DNA of 64,000 bases from Cryptomeria japonica. Its lineage: Eukaryota > Streptophyta > Pinopsida > Cupressales > Cupressaceae. Position 1 is the first letter of the stretch, and each line of letters opens with the position of its first letter. Below are positions 12,366 to 24,829 of this stretch, one piece after another. A model generated the notes under the pieces. That model had not been told where the DNA came from. It worked only from the letters and a program-made list of their open reading frames with translations, and did not search any database. Both the position numbers and the translations under genes were made by a program. The DNA is taken from positions 813,045,069-813,109,068 of the forward strand of contig NC_081414.1 in the NCBI RefSeq assembly GCF_030272615.1, read 5' to 3'.

Positions 12366-13729
12366 TCCTTCCTAACAGTATAAGTATTCTACAAACCATC
12401 ATGTATTGTCCTTCTAGTATACTACCATGGCCTTCCTAACAATATGTGACAACAATCCATGGGTACTATATCACACAAAACTCTATCATAGTAGCCACCA
12501 ATTGAAAAATGAACAAATTCTTTTTCTCTAACCAAAAGAAATTGTTCATTACTTACCCAAGAAGCTTTGTAAGGATGTGGATGAGGTAGTCTTTCCAATT
12601 GCAACTTGTCCACCATCTCTTGAGAAACCAAATTATCATGAAAACCTTAATCAATTACCATCTTATACACCTTACCTTTACTTTTACAATGATTTCTGAA
12701 AACTGAAACTTTTGACATGTATTGATATTCCAAAGGTGCTCTCATGATCATCAATGTTTCTCCTACCTTTGGGTATACATCATGGGTGCCATCATTTGCT
12801 TCTTCTTGAACCAACTAAACCCTCTTCTCATTTATCTTTTCAAAATTTGCATTTTACTCAAGACACTTGAATGATGTGTGCCCTACTTCATTACATGTGT
12901 AGCATCTCCCAGTGAATACTCCTGATCCTCTACCTAATCCAAATCTACCACCTCCTCTATAACCTCCTCTCTAATCCGCATTTAACTTCTTAACCTTTAT
13001 ACTATCTCCTTGCCCAAGGTTGTCATTACCTTGCCTAGAACCTCTTCCTCTATTTGCATTACCTCTACCACTTCCTTATCTTTCTTATTTCCTTTTTAAT
13101 ATTTCCTCTACTCTGATTGCCAACTGAAAACATTCTCCCAAAGTCTTAGGGGAATTCAACCCTATCTCATCTTGCAAGTTATATCTCATCCCATTCAAGT
13201 ATCTTGCTACTTTTTCCTCCTCATCTTCTAATCCTCCTCTTATGCTTAACTTGTGAAATTGGTTTGTATATGTCATCACATCTAGGTCCATCTGCTTCAA
13301 GTTTTGTCTCATCCTTTTGATCTGAATTGCATAATCTAAAGGTAGAAATTGATTCCTTATCATGGTTGTCATTCTACTCCAAGAGGTAACCTTTGCTCCT
13401 CCTCTAGCCACTCTCTTTGCCTACTCACTAGTCCACCATATTAGAGTAGTACCCCTCAACTTTTTTGTAGAAAACTTAACCTTCTTCTCCTCACTCATCT
13501 CTTCATACTCAAATAAATACTCTAGGGCATCTATCCACCCTAACACTTCCTCACTATCCATCTTCCCATGATTGATAGGTAACCCAATGGTTGTCTTAGT
13601 TCCACCCCCTTGGACTCCCTTCAACAATCTCACCATCTTATTCTCATTAGCATCTATTTGTTCTTCATCCCCTCCTTGTTGATTCTCATTTGTTTCTATA
13701 CCTCCTTCCTCTTGTCCATTCCTGCTCAT
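12366..13729 (-). pseudogene. Gypsy-B gag and protease
   Basis: A minus-strand frame starts at Met 13729. The gag domain includes GWIDALEYLFEYEEMSEEKK, LRGTTLIWW, RNQFLPLDYAIQIKRM and GLEDEEEKVARYLNGM, typical of plant Ty3/gypsy gag. A zinc knuckle, CYTCNEVGHTSFKC (CX2CX4HX4C), lies near 12862-12905. The protease C-terminal part ends CHILLGRPW at 12422. A TAG at 13418 stands where a Trp is expected. The three open pieces share one frame. Polyprotein reading continues past 12421 but is cut by the solo LTR. Confidence 0.85.
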
Positions 13730-14009
13730 CCCCTCTAGGATTCCTTTCCAATGCTTCCAACCTTGCCAAGATTGATGTATTCTCTCTCCTTACTTGTCTT
13801 TATTCTCTTTCTCTTGTAGCATAATTTTCTCTTCTATCCCTCAACTCTCTTTATCTTTCCTCTAAGGCTTCTCTCAATTCATGATTCTCCCTAGCCATCT
13901 AGTTCTTAGGAGACTTCTTCACAATCTATCTCCAACTGTTAACCCTTCCAAACAAGAAACCACTCAATATTTCCACAAGGACCTACTTGCTACTCTAATA
14001 CCAATATGA
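13730..14009 (-). promoter_or_regulatory. Gypsy-B leader and primer binding site
   Basis: The primer site read on the minus strand is TGGTATTAGAGT (13992-14003), one or two transitions from the iMet complement TGGTATCAGAGC. It lies about 6 nt from the LTR end at 14010. The rest is a short leader before the gag Met. Confidence 0.75.
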
Positions 14010-15191
14010 TGTAAAGCCTTGTGTCAACCTCTTATCACACTCAAATTTCCTTGGAAATAATCAAACTACGACCATCCAATATTAGTTTCCTCAACCTTTC
14101 ACACCTTGTCGCAATGCACTCTCAAGGCATCACCAAATCCCTCAAATGGGGTTTTGAACTTCAATGGCTTCACCCAGCACAATTCAATGGCTCAACAGAC
14201 CTATAAAACTCTAACACAAGGTTCCACATGCCCAAATTGACTAGTTCAATTCCCAACACACAAAACTGCACTTAAGAGGCTACTTCGTACTAGCCCTCCA
14301 AATCGGGTATTTGGCCATTAACTCAAAACTCTCCCAAAACACTTAGAAATATATTTACCTTTTAAGATACCCATTTAAACCTTATATAACATATCTCAAT
14401 ACTAGATACTATTTTTTTGGACCAAATCTCAGATTCAGGCTATGCCCTACTAGGATTAGGCCTAATTAGGCCACTTTTACAAAGCAACCTTTTCACAAAC
14501 TTCTCTCCTCAATCCCAAACCCCAAAATAGTCTTGAGTTAGGATTAAAATCAACATATTTTCAATTTTTCAAGTGGTTTCATTCTCATCTACACAAACAC
14601 CAAACCATCACTTTTAGGACCCAAAACCTGGGGCTTCCCAAATCTTACACATCCAAACACTTCTAGACCCAACCAAAAGGTCAAACACCATATAATCAGC
14701 ATGGATAGACACAATCTATCATAAAATGATACCCTTTTGCAATGAAAACTCTCAGACCTATACATGGCATCGGGTATCCACTCTTCTAATAGCAACTTTT
14801 CAATAATTGGTGATCACCATCTCTCCAATTCACTCTCCCTATGTTCAAATCAACATGAGAGGCTATAATACACTTTCCTAGTCTCATTCCACAAGAAAAA
14901 GAAAGAACATAAAGTGGAATGAGTCTATTTCCACATAATGGCCCTCAAAACTATGTAAAAACTATCAATAACAGCGGTTACACAAAAATAGTCAATCAAA
15001 ACTACATAAATGGATTGGTAAACCCTCAAAAAAATTTCAATTGAGTGATAATATTGTTATTAGATCATCCAAACATAGTAACCATTGACAAAATGAAAAT
15101 AATAAAGGTATTCCACGTATGAAAGTTCAGATTTTGATCTCAAAGTGTAGTGAATCCATGTGTATTTTATTATCAAAAGTTTATCTTTACA
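14010..15191 (-). repeat. Gypsy-B LTR shared between two tandem copies
   Basis: 1182 bp with TGTAAAG and CTTTACA ends. On its low-coordinate side are a primer site and gag, as for a 5' LTR. On its high-coordinate side is the 3' untranslated region of the same family, as for a 3' LTR. The flanking 5-mers (TATGA, TGTAT) do not match, so it is not a solo insertion. The simplest reading is LTR-interior-LTR-interior, a recombination product. Confidence 0.75.
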
Positions 15192-15800
15192 TGTATCACC
15201 TTCCTATATTTAACAAAAACCTTTCACACACATTAGAAGGAGGTTTTAAACTCATTTAGACTCCCAAAACTGATTGCAACCTTTCTAACTAACTTTTGAA
15301 CCAACTAGTCGTTGGAGTTCAAATTTGAATTTGTTAAACTTGACAAATTTTGACATTTTGACCTTATGACATCAAGAGACTTAATCTAATGCCTTGAACA
15401 CATTTAAAAAACTTGACGAACCCCAAATTGACACCTAATATACCTTCTTGGAAATTATTACATACATTTTCCCATATGACACCATTTGACCATTAATGAC
15501 TCAACTAGGCAACTTGACTCAATAACTCAACCATTACATCAATTGACCTTCAAGGGTCTTATTACATTGTTTTAGGTCATGAATGACCCTCTTACACTCA
15601 AATTAACTTAACCATTCCACATTTTTCTTTGAGTTCTCTTTGGACCCTTAGGTGCTCCTTCACCAAGGTCTACTTCATGGAGGACCAACAATGGTGGTGT
15701 TCTGGGTCCACCTCGGACATCATTGGCACATCCTGGGGTAGGATCAAGTAGATAGGATCCACCTGGGGATATGGGAAGTGTCAGTTGAGACACTATCTTA
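15192..15800 (-). mobile_element. 3' end of a second, upstream Gypsy-B copy
   Basis: 15192-15660 repeats 9621-10080 (about 94%). It includes the GEGAPKGPKRTQRKMWNG ending at 15608 and a purine tract (AGGAAGGTGA on the minus strand) next to the LTR. Beyond about 15660 the two copies differ. Near 15800 the similarity ends without a recognisable LTR, so the upstream copy is truncated where it meets Gypsy-A. Confidence 0.65.
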
Positions 15801-16690
15801 TATTTGATATGATGTATTCTGACACTTTTGAGATATATATGATATGAATTTTGGTGGCATTATACATGCCTCGTGTTATTTCTATTATGTATGGTTCTAT
15901 ATGATGTGTATATATGATGTTCTATGTGTGTGTGATGCCTTTTATGATTCTAGTGCATTTTATTTTATGCAATGTGATGATATGATTGGGTAACTAATGC
16001 TTCTATAGTATAATGAGTCTAAAATGATATGATATTTAGCTAAATGAATCTAATGCAATTAACTTTGAGTAATAATGCAAGTGAATCTAAGTAACATGCA
16101 TTTAACTAATGGAAAATGAACTTATAATGATATGCAACCTATATGAATGTTTTTGTATTGACACAATACATTGTTGATAGATCCTCTTGATTTAGAATAA
16201 GTAATAGTAAGAAAGAGAAATTTGCAAAAAATGTTGAAGATGATATCAACCATGTTAACTTGATATCAAAATGGAGATGATATGATAGTGATAAGAGTGA
16301 TGAGTAGTCTTCTTTGCCTTTATTCATAGTGCAATACATTATCATCATTGAGCCTTATTATGTATCAATGGAGCTTAGTACACTGAGGTATAAGGAACTA
16401 GGATGTATAGATATCTCATTGCAAGAAACAAACACATAGAAGACAAGGAATGAACCCTCCATTCAAGGAATTTCACTAGGAGTTGAGGTATGTGTCGCAT
16501 TCACGGGCTGAATGCACCTATCATAGACACCCACTAGAGAAATTGGCCTAGAACTTCATTGGTTCACACCACAAAACAACAAACAAAGTAAAGGATCATG
16601 CCCATCATGGCTCCTCTAGTCACTTTATGGACATCCTTGAGTAGCATAGAAACATGATCTTCACCAATCGATAAAAGATAAAAACCAAAT

Positions 16691-18129
16691 TGTAGACATC
16701 TAAAAATGGTCAACGCTTGCAGAGTCATACTTTAACATTTGCGCATTGCCTTATTTTAGGGTTCTTGCATCGCATTAACATTTCTTCTATGTTGCGCACT
16801 TGGTCTTTATCATTTGCGAGCATCGAGTCCTTCTTCTACATTCCTCATTTTTCTCGCTTTCGAATTTGGTCTTGTCGATAACAATCTTCAGTCATGATTT
16901 TGGTCGATCTTATCCTATCGCATCAATGTGCGTGCTCATTTGTCATATTTTGGACATCGTCAATTCGATTTCATTTTGGACATCGTCAATCCTAATCGAT
17001 GATAGAATTAGGGTTTTTTCCTCTTGTCATCTTGCAATCGATTCGTCATCGATCCTTGTCCTTGTCAATCTTGTCATTTTGCAATTGATTCGTCATCAAT
17101 CCTTGTCCTCTTGTCAATCTTGTCATTTTGCGATCGATTTGTCATCGATCGTTGTCCTTTTCAATCATGTCAATTCTGATCAATTAGTCATTGTTCCTCG
17201 TCAATTGGCACTTATCAATTTGATCTCTTTATCAATCTTGGTCAATTTATCAATCAATCTCAATCGTTTATCAGCATTTGATCCTCTGTCAATTAAAATC
17301 ATGATTAAATCGACCCTACATCAATTATCTTTTGTCAAGACCTAATTGTCGTCCTTGCATTTCTAATTCATCTTCTAGGGTTTTATGATTTGTTCATTTA
17401 ATCTTGTTTGTCATTTTCCCTCTAGGTTAAATAATTTATTTATTTATCCTAAGTCTTCCTATCACAATTAAATATTTATTTAATTGGCTAATTAATTCCT
17501 CCTCTTTTTGTGAATTAATTAATGAATGAAAAATTATTAATTAATTTACCTAATTTTCATCAATTTCTAATTTCCTAATTTCCAATTCATCTAATTTTCT
17601 ATTTTCTCCTATTTTTCTAATATTTCCCCTAATTTCATGGGAATGACATAGCAATCTTGTCAATTTGTCATAATTTGTCAATCAATCAATCTTTCATAGA
17701 AAGTGTCAATTTTGTCATAATTTGTCATATTTGTCATTCTTGATTTGAAATTTCCTTTCAAATCTCTTCATGCTAATCTTGTCGTCTCTCCAATTTGTCT
17801 ATAAATTGGATGAATTTCTTCAATCATGGCCCCCGATCGATCAATCAATCACGCTTCTAGTATCCTTATGTTGTCTTGTCAATCTTGCTTTCATTTCATG
17901 CTTATGCACTTATAGGTGAGATCCACAAACAAAGCAATTTGAAGGAGAAAGAAGGACAATGGAGAATTATGGAGATATCTGCATTTGGTTTGCTTTAATT
18001 TCATTTTGAATATCTTGTCTTCATGTTTTCTATTGAATGTAATTAGGATTTGTCACTGCAATTTAGTTTTTGTGATTGAGCTAGTTTAATTTCTATTTGC
18101 TTTGATGAATTTCCGAATTCCTACTTACA
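16691..18129 (+). repeat. Solo LTR of the LARD family, TSD CAAAT
   Basis: 1439 bp beginning TGTAGACATC and ending CTACTTACA. CAAAT flanks it at 16686-16690 and 18130-18134. It is homologous to the LARD LTRs (27242-28496, 35929-37182) but in the opposite window orientation and clearly older. A TATA-like CTATAAATT lies at 17799-17807, in the same relative place as in the LARD LTRs. No interior is present. Confidence 0.9.
17024..17167 (+). repeat. About 48-bp tandem repeat, three copies, in the solo LTR
   Basis: Units start at 17024, 17071 and 17120, each with TTGTCAT, then CGAT/TGAT, then GTCATCGATC-type phrases and TTGTCC. The units sit upstream of the TATA-like site, in the U3 portion, and are not expanded in the two LARD LTRs. 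Confidence 0.75.
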
Positions 18130-19808
18130 CAAATTAGACAAAATTCAGCAACTAAACTAGTTGTGCCTTTTCTTTGATTTGGTTTCAGAAGTTTTGGACC
18201 CCACTTAAGACTGATTTGTCTAGTTTCAAGTGTATTTGATTCTGTCTAAGATATGATAATGATCACGTTGATGTGGAAATCTGCGATTGATAAGACATGA
18301 TCAGTTTGGTTGCAGATTTTTTATAAGATAGTTATATCCTTTGTTAAACTTCACATGAAGTATTTGCTAGATATCTGCTAGGGTATTTGTTTCTCACGAG
18401 ATATTTTATTGCAAGTTTTGATTATTTTTTTATTTTTAGTTTGTTTTGATGTTTTTCGATGTTTAGGATTTTGTGGATCATTTTCAAATGTTTTGATTTT
18501 GTTGTTCGATTATTTTTGGTATTTATTCAGGATCTTTTTTCGATTTTTAGGGGTTTTTAGGACTTTTTTACGATTTTTAAGATTTGTGTGTGTTTTGCAA
18601 ATATTTTTTGGATTTTTTAAAGATTTTATCTAAATGTTTTTATTGATTTTGTTCAGGATCATTTTCCAATTTTTAAGATTTTTTTAGTTATGCCCCCAAG
18701 TATGCAGACCTATGATGACATGATGATGCATATGGAGACAATGAATTTTCAATATGAGTTATGCTAATGCAAGATGCAAGATGAAGATGTAGTTCCTATT
18801 CGAACAAGGGTGAGTATACATGCATCTTTCATTCTGAAATTCCCTAATTGAATTAAAGGTGTAAAATGTTTTAGAGATAGGAGCTCAATCCATTCTCAGA
18901 AGACTTTAGATCATCCAATCTTAACACACCATGTAATCAAGATTTATGAATGGAGGCGCGGAAAACTTCTCCATCAATTCTTGAAAATTTGATCCCCTTT
19001 TGCCCATGTGTGTGCACTTGAATTTATTTTGACTTTTATAACCATCAAAGACCCTTGGAATCCTATGTGGCTAGCTACGTGAGTTATTTTGACTTCAAAA
19101 GAAACCTAGATAGAGCCTCACTACCAACAAGATTTTAGGGCTCTTACAATGTTATACACCATAATCTCTTGAATATTGCTCCATTGCCAGTAGACGTCCA
19201 TAGCACTAATGGATTTATTCACATTTTCCCTTAGTCAAGCTTTTATTGCACATTTTTGTATGATATTCCAGTTATATATCTGTGTTATTTTTCCTTGAGA
19301 TGGAAATTTGGCATAACTTTTCTTTTTTTTCCTTGTCTTGACTTTTAAGTAATGAAACCTACTTGGGTATGATGATTACAACAACACTCAAGTAGAATAG
19401 TGGATTTTTCACTAGCCACATGACCAACTAGGTATCTGTAATGACAGAGTTTATTAATTAATGTGTGATATATAGCAATCGATAGATTTTAGGTAACAAG
19501 GATCCATATTGAAACCTCTACTCAACCATGGATAAAGCTCAATCACAAGGTGACATTTGAAGATAAATGATTAAAGACTTCATGAACAAGTATCTAGGAA
19601 ATGAGACAACCTTTGCTCCTTTTAGTGCAGACAAGTGAATGACTCAGACAATTGCCTTGTTTAGTGATGCAGCTATATGCAAAAGCAATAATGATATACA
19701 GCTAGATGTTGTGCAATATGAAATGCAACTATGATGTAGAGATATGTGACGCAATGCAGTAAAGAAATAGGTAAATGCAGTACTTGAAAATTTAAATGAA
19801 CCCATCCC

Positions 19809-22118
19809 TTAGATGTAATATCTTTTTAGGTGGATGTTGTTCATGGGTTCAGGTAGTGGATCTCCTTCTATTGTTGTCAATGATAAGGATTGTTTCCAAA
19901 TACTCATGTTATGATAAAAGGGCCTTGCTAGTTTGCTTCAAATTTTCCTCGCTTTTCTCGCTCCACTAAGTTTCTCTGGTTTTCCTTCAAGATAATGTCT
20001 CCTACTTCAAAGTGACATGGTCTCACTCTTTTATTGTATCTTCTACGCATTCTATTTTGATATCCTTGTAAGTGATTTAGGGCAGTCTGTCTCTTTTCAT
20101 CCAAGAGTTCCAACTCTTGTAACCTTGCAACTATGTGATCTTCATCAGATAAGATATTCTTTAAAGAGATCCTCGGTGATGGTAATTCTACTTCGATAGG
20201 TAAAATGGCTTATGTTCCATATACCAAGGAGTACAGTGTGGCTCTTATTGTTGTGCGTACACATGTTTTGTAAGCCCATCGAGTAGGATTGAGTTGTATG
20301 TGCCAATCTCGACCTGCTTCATTAACTACTTTTTTAGGAATTTTTAGGATTGTTTTGTTTGTTTCTTCTGCCTAACCATTTCTCTAAGGATAATATAGAG
20401 TTACAAAATAGTGTTGAATATGGAACTATTCACAAAGTTCTACCACTTCATAATTTTTGAAAGGTCGACCATTATCCATTACAATGCTCATTGGTATTCC
20501 ATATCAACAAATAATCTAATTCAGAATAAAATTAGCTATGTGCTTGCATGTAGTATAGGTCATAGGGATTACTTCAACCCATTTAGTGAAATATTCTATG
20601 GTAGTGAGAATGAACTTATGTTCGTTAGAAGAAGCAGGGTTGATCTTTCCTACTAAATCAAGTCCCCATTGTGAGAATGGCCATGGTGATGTCATTGGTT
20701 GAGGCTATTTTGTTGGTGCATGGATTAGGTCTCCATCGATCTGACATTGTTTGTATCTTTGCACATATTTGTATGAATATTTATCCATTATTGGCCAATA
20801 ATAGCCTGTTCTCAAGAGTTTTTTAGCTAGAGTTGGGCCACTAACATGGGCACTGCAAATTCCATTGTGAACTTATTGTAGAGCTAATTTTGCTTCATTA
20901 GAATTGAGACATCTAAGTAGAGTTGTATCCAAACCTCTTTTGTATAGTGTATCTGCAATGAGTGTGTATCTAGAGGCTTGTCTTATGAAAGTCTTTCTTT
21001 GATTTGATGAAAGGTCAGGTGGCATATATTGATCATGTAAATACACATATATCTCTTGATACCAAGGAGATTCAGGTCCTACTATTGTGCAAACATATTC
21101 TTAAGTTAGTATCTCATATGAAGGTGGCATTGCTTGTTCCATTATGAACTCAAACTAAGTTCCATTGTTTGGCATGTCAAGGAGAGATCCCATAGTTGCC
21201 ATTGCATTTGCAACTCAGTTTTGTGCCCTAAAGATTTTATCAAATGTGATGTTGGTGAAATATGGCTTTAATTCATCTACCAACTACTTATAAGGTGTCA
21301 TCTTGTCATCTTTGGTTTCATAATCATCATTGACTTGATTTATAATGAGTTGAGAGTCACCATATACTTGTAGGTCCTTTATTTTCTATTGCACTGATGT
21401 TTGAATTCCTATGACCAAGGCTTCATACTCGGCTATGTTGTTTGTGCATGTGAAGCTTATTCTGAATGACTTGGGGATAGAGTCACCTTGAGGTGTGATA
21501 GAAAGAATTCTCATCCCTACTCCATGGTTTGTATGTGATCCATCAAAAAATAATTTCCATTCATTGGATATTGTGATTGTAAAGATGGACTCATCTGGAA
21601 AGTCTATCAACATAGGATGGTGGTCTATCATTCATGCTTCTGCCAATTAGTTTGCAATAATTTATCCTTTCATGGCTTTCCTATCAACAAATTCAATGTT
21701 GAATTTGTTGAGGATCATTACCCCCATTTGGCCAACCTTCCAGTTAGTGTAGATCTACTTTAAAGGTACTTGAATGGGTCAAATTTTGCAAAGAGCTAGA
21801 TCTTGTGATTGATCGTGTAGTGTCTTAACTTCTAGGAGGAAAAGACCACTATTAGGCATGCATGCTCAATAGTAGTGTAATTCAATTCATAACCTACAAG
21901 GGTTCTACTAATGCAGTAGAATGCTCATTCTTTTCCTTGATCATCGTGTTGTGTTAAAAGAGCACCCAAAGCTAAGTTGGTGGCTGATATATACAGGAGT
22001 AATGGTTTTCCATGGACTGGTGCTATCAAAACTGGCGTTGTTAATAGATAATCTTTCAAATCTTCAAATTCCTCTTGGCATTGTTCTGACCATTTGAAGG
22101 TAAACACCTTTCTTTAAA
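19809..22118 (-). pseudogene. Gypsy-A pol: native RNase H, extra RNase H, integrase
   Basis: Minus strand, continuing from RT across the insertion at 22119-23270. The Gypsy RNase H starts FKWSEQCQEEFEDLKDYLL near 22100, but its first acidic position reads YISATNLALG, without the usual DAS. A second, archaeal-type RNase H follows at about 21630-21150 (KLFFDGS, AEYEALVIGIQ, YGDSQL). Its last acidic position reads VANAMATM where DA is usual. Integrase follows: HNGICSAHVSG zinc part, GLDLVGKI, IVMDNGRPF, and an NG-stop-AEETNKT region holding the Glu. The end is HLKRYYI with stop TAA at 19809. Many in-frame stops are present. RH before extra RH before integrase is the usual order in Tat-lineage elements. 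Confidence 0.88.
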
Positions 22119-23270
22119 AGTGTAAAGTGGAAAATTGGACCGTATTGAATCCCCACCTAGGAGAGAGAAAGGAAGTCACTAGGATGATTTTTGCATAGAG
22201 GAAATTTACATTCAAAAGAGGGGTTTGGATCCACTAGATCCAAATCCAAGGGAAACATGTGAATTCCAAGTGGATTGCAAGGGTTGAAGTGTGATTTACC
22301 CTCTATTGTAAATGAGAAAGTTGACTTGTTGACTATATAGGAAAGCGAGATAAAATGAGTGAAATGAGGAGCTGTTGGTTCTGGATCACGTTGTAACTTT
22401 GGATCTAAGATATTTATACTGATACGGATCTTCCCTACCAATTTGGATAAAATCCGTCGGGACTGTGTTGAAAGTGCACATGGTCCTCCGCAAAATCTGT
22501 GAAATGAAAAGGGTTCTACTACCTTTGTAAATGGAGTCCAAATCTAAAAATACAGTTGCACACCTGCAACCTACATACAGAAAAGAAGGGAAGAAGGGTT
22601 GTGGATAGGGGTTTGCCTCAGTCAAACTTCGCTTGATAAATCAACCTTGAAATAAAGTAATTGCAAGTGCTTGAATGTAAACAATGGAAATGTATACCTT
22701 GTAGATTTGCAATTTGTTGATGATGGTTGCTTTGCTTCTTGAATGAAATCACAAGTGTTGCATGAAATGGCATGTAACATGACAAAACTCTAACACACAC
22801 ATATGCTTGCAAATGAATGTTATAAATGTTTCTGCAATGGATGAATGAAGAAGACACATGAAGAAGAAGACTTGATGGATGCTTGAAGAAGACCTTTCCC
22901 TTGAATTTCACCTATTGTATCTTTCATGTCCCCCTGCAAATGAGAAGACTAACTCCCTTTTATACATGCCTCAAAGAATTAATTCATCTCACCTAAGGAT
23001 GACATCGGGGAAGTTTGGAATCCTAAAATGCAGATAGGACCCAGGGGAACTATCTTGGGGCCACCCTAAGAGGGGGGATAGGGGCACCATGCCCCTAACT
23101 TTCCCTATCTTGGGGTCCCAATAGGGTCCTAAGGTCATCTCAGGGCTTAAACAAGGAGAGGTTTGAGGTGAAAATGTAGAGAGAAATCTCAGTTGGGAAG
23201 GAAGATGCTCCCGCCAAGGTGAGGACCTCAAATGTGGTTAAAATTGCTAGGGTCGCAATTTTATGACACT
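22119..23270. mobile_element. Probable non-autonomous DNA transposon in Gypsy-A pol
   Basis: About 1.15 kb separate RT from RNase H, which should be contiguous. The ends form imperfect inverted repeats: AGTGTAAAGTGGAAAATTG on the left, and AGTGTCATAAAATTGCGACC from the right end reverse-complemented. Weaker similarity continues inward (CCCCACCTAGG against CCTCACCTTGG). No clean target duplication is seen: flanks TTCTTTAAA and ACAAAAAGG. No transposase is recognised. It could be a Mutator- or hAT-like relic; family assignment is open. Confidence 0.55.
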
Positions 23271-23951
23271 ACAAAAAGGTGTTGAAATAGGTGGTACTTA
23301 TCTACCAAATGTGCTATGAAACGTTGAATGGATTGAAGTCGACCTTGCAGACTTCTGAGTTGTTTAAGTATTGCTGGTGTTTAATATCTACCTCTATTCC
23401 TCTATTTCATACTATGAACCCTAACAACATTCTAGTTGTTACACCAAACACACACTTCTTTGGATTTAACCTTACCTTGTATTGTTCCAATCCGTCGAAT
23501 ATATTTGCCAAGACCTCTAAATGATTTGCTCTAGTTTGTGATTTTTCTAGGATATCATCTACATAGTGTTCCATGAAATCATATATAATATCATGAAATA
23601 ATGTAATCACTTCTCTTTGATACGTTGCTCCTATATTTTTGAGACCAAAGGGCATTATATTCCAGTAGTAGTTACCCCAAGAACAAGTGATATTTGTTTT
23701 AGCTTGGTCCTCTAGTGCTATTCTGATCTGATTATAGCTAGAAAAACCATCCATAAGTGATAGTATTTCATTCCCTGTTGTAAGATCTACAATCATGTCA
23801 ATGTTTAGGAGTGGAAAATCATCTTTAGAACAAGCCTTGTTAAGATCTCTAAAATCTATACAAATCCTGATGCCTCTAGAGTGTTTAGTCACTGGGATGA
23901 AATTGGAAATCCACTCTACATAATTGATAGGTCTGATGAAGCCCACATCTA
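23271..23951 (-). pseudogene. Gypsy-A reverse transcriptase
   Basis: A minus-strand RT core. It has ICIDFRDLNKAC, LSLMDGFSSYNQI, MPFGLKNIGATYQR, YVDD at 23554-23565, and LNPKKCVFGVTT with LLGFIV. The catalytic box is intact. The frame is open from 23946 to 23407, and the thumb part continues to 23271 with stops. The N-terminal side is cut at 23951 by F2 and resumes at 41030. The family is Ty3/gypsy, Tat-like, judged with the second RNase H. Confidence 0.93.
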
Positions 23952-24758
23952 TGTTGGAATTCTACACTCTTATGAGAACAGTGGTGTTGTCATTGATGGC
24001 AACCATCTAGCAACCTTTTGGCACTCATTTGGTAAAGCCACAGGCAAGAACTGGCACTGGAATAGACATCTACATACACCCACAAACACTTCACTGGCAA
24101 CGGCAACAATGCATACCGGCACCCCAGTCGATAGGGAATAAACTTTTGTTTATTGTATTTAATTGTAATTATCTTTTGTAAAGCCAACATGGCATATTAT
24201 AAAAGACTCATATATATGTATGAGATCTTATAGGTCATTTTGAGTAGAAAAGATATATGCATGGAGAAAATATATGGATGATATTTTGTGTAAGGAGATA
24301 TAGTTAACAGTGAAGGTTTTGGTTATAGAATGAGCTTAAACTGGTACTAAACCTGACATAGTTGATGCTGATTTGAAGAAGTACATTGTATTGGATTTCA
24401 TAATCCACTTTTGTAGTCAGTGTGACTCTTATTGAGCAATGAGCTCCAGTCAATTGGCCTTCCTGCATGTGCAAGCCCCTCATTGTAAGTAATATTTATT
24501 CATTGGCCATTGAGTGAATATTGTGGGTCACAAATCACACCAAGGTTTTTCCCACACCGGGTTTCCTCATTAAACATCTTGTGTTATGGTGTGTTTTCTA
24601 TGTTGTCCTTATTGTTCCTATTTACTGCATTAATTCTTTTTTACCGGTACACTATTTTGGAATGCAAAGTTCTTAATAAGGTTAAATATTCAGTAAACCG
24701 GTTAGATATTGATTCACGCCCCCTCTCAGTATCTTTGGGACTATCATTAATCCTAACA
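23952..24758 (+). repeat. 5' LTR of F2
   Basis: 807 bp, TGTTGG to CCTAACA. It carries the Copia-type GATTCACGCCCCCTCTCAG ending. It differs from the 3' LTR at roughly 65 positions by hand count, clustered in the first 250 bp. Confidence 0.92.
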
Positions 24759-24760
24759 AT

Positions 24761-24772
24761 TGGTATCAGAGC
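24761..24772 (+). promoter_or_regulatory. F2 primer binding site, tRNA-iMet
   Basis: TGGTATCAGAGC, an exact match to the plant initiator-Met tRNA complement, two bases after the LTR. Confidence 0.95.
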
Positions 24773-24829
24773 CTAGTCCTCTATTTGCAAAAGCCTAACA
24801 GCTTGAGGAAGATTCTGACACCGATACAA

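Larger units (their letters stand above)
15801..19808 (-). other. Gypsy-A 3' non-coding region
   Basis: This lies downstream of the Gypsy-A pol stop and contains no convincing ORF. Without the solo LTR inside it, 16480-18740 parallels 29400-30130 of the LARD in order and direction (phrases such as CATAGACACCCA/CACAGACACCCA and TGCCCCCA). The two elements therefore share an old 3' region. T-rich runs occur at 18400-18700. The 3' LTR of Gypsy-A is not found in the window. Confidence 0.6.

Noticed and set aside
16800-17345. 181-codon + strand ORF
   Set aside because: It lies wholly inside a solo LTR and is made by its TTGTCA-rich tandem repeats; there are no codon or domain signs of a gene.
22989-23231. 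80-codon minus ORF with Pro/Ser-rich composition
   Set aside because: It lies inside the probable DNA transposon and has no recognisable features.
23261-23280. CACTACAAAAA as a CACTA transposon end
   Set aside because: The opposite boundary near 22119 does not give a matching CACTA terminus, and no 3-bp TSD fits.
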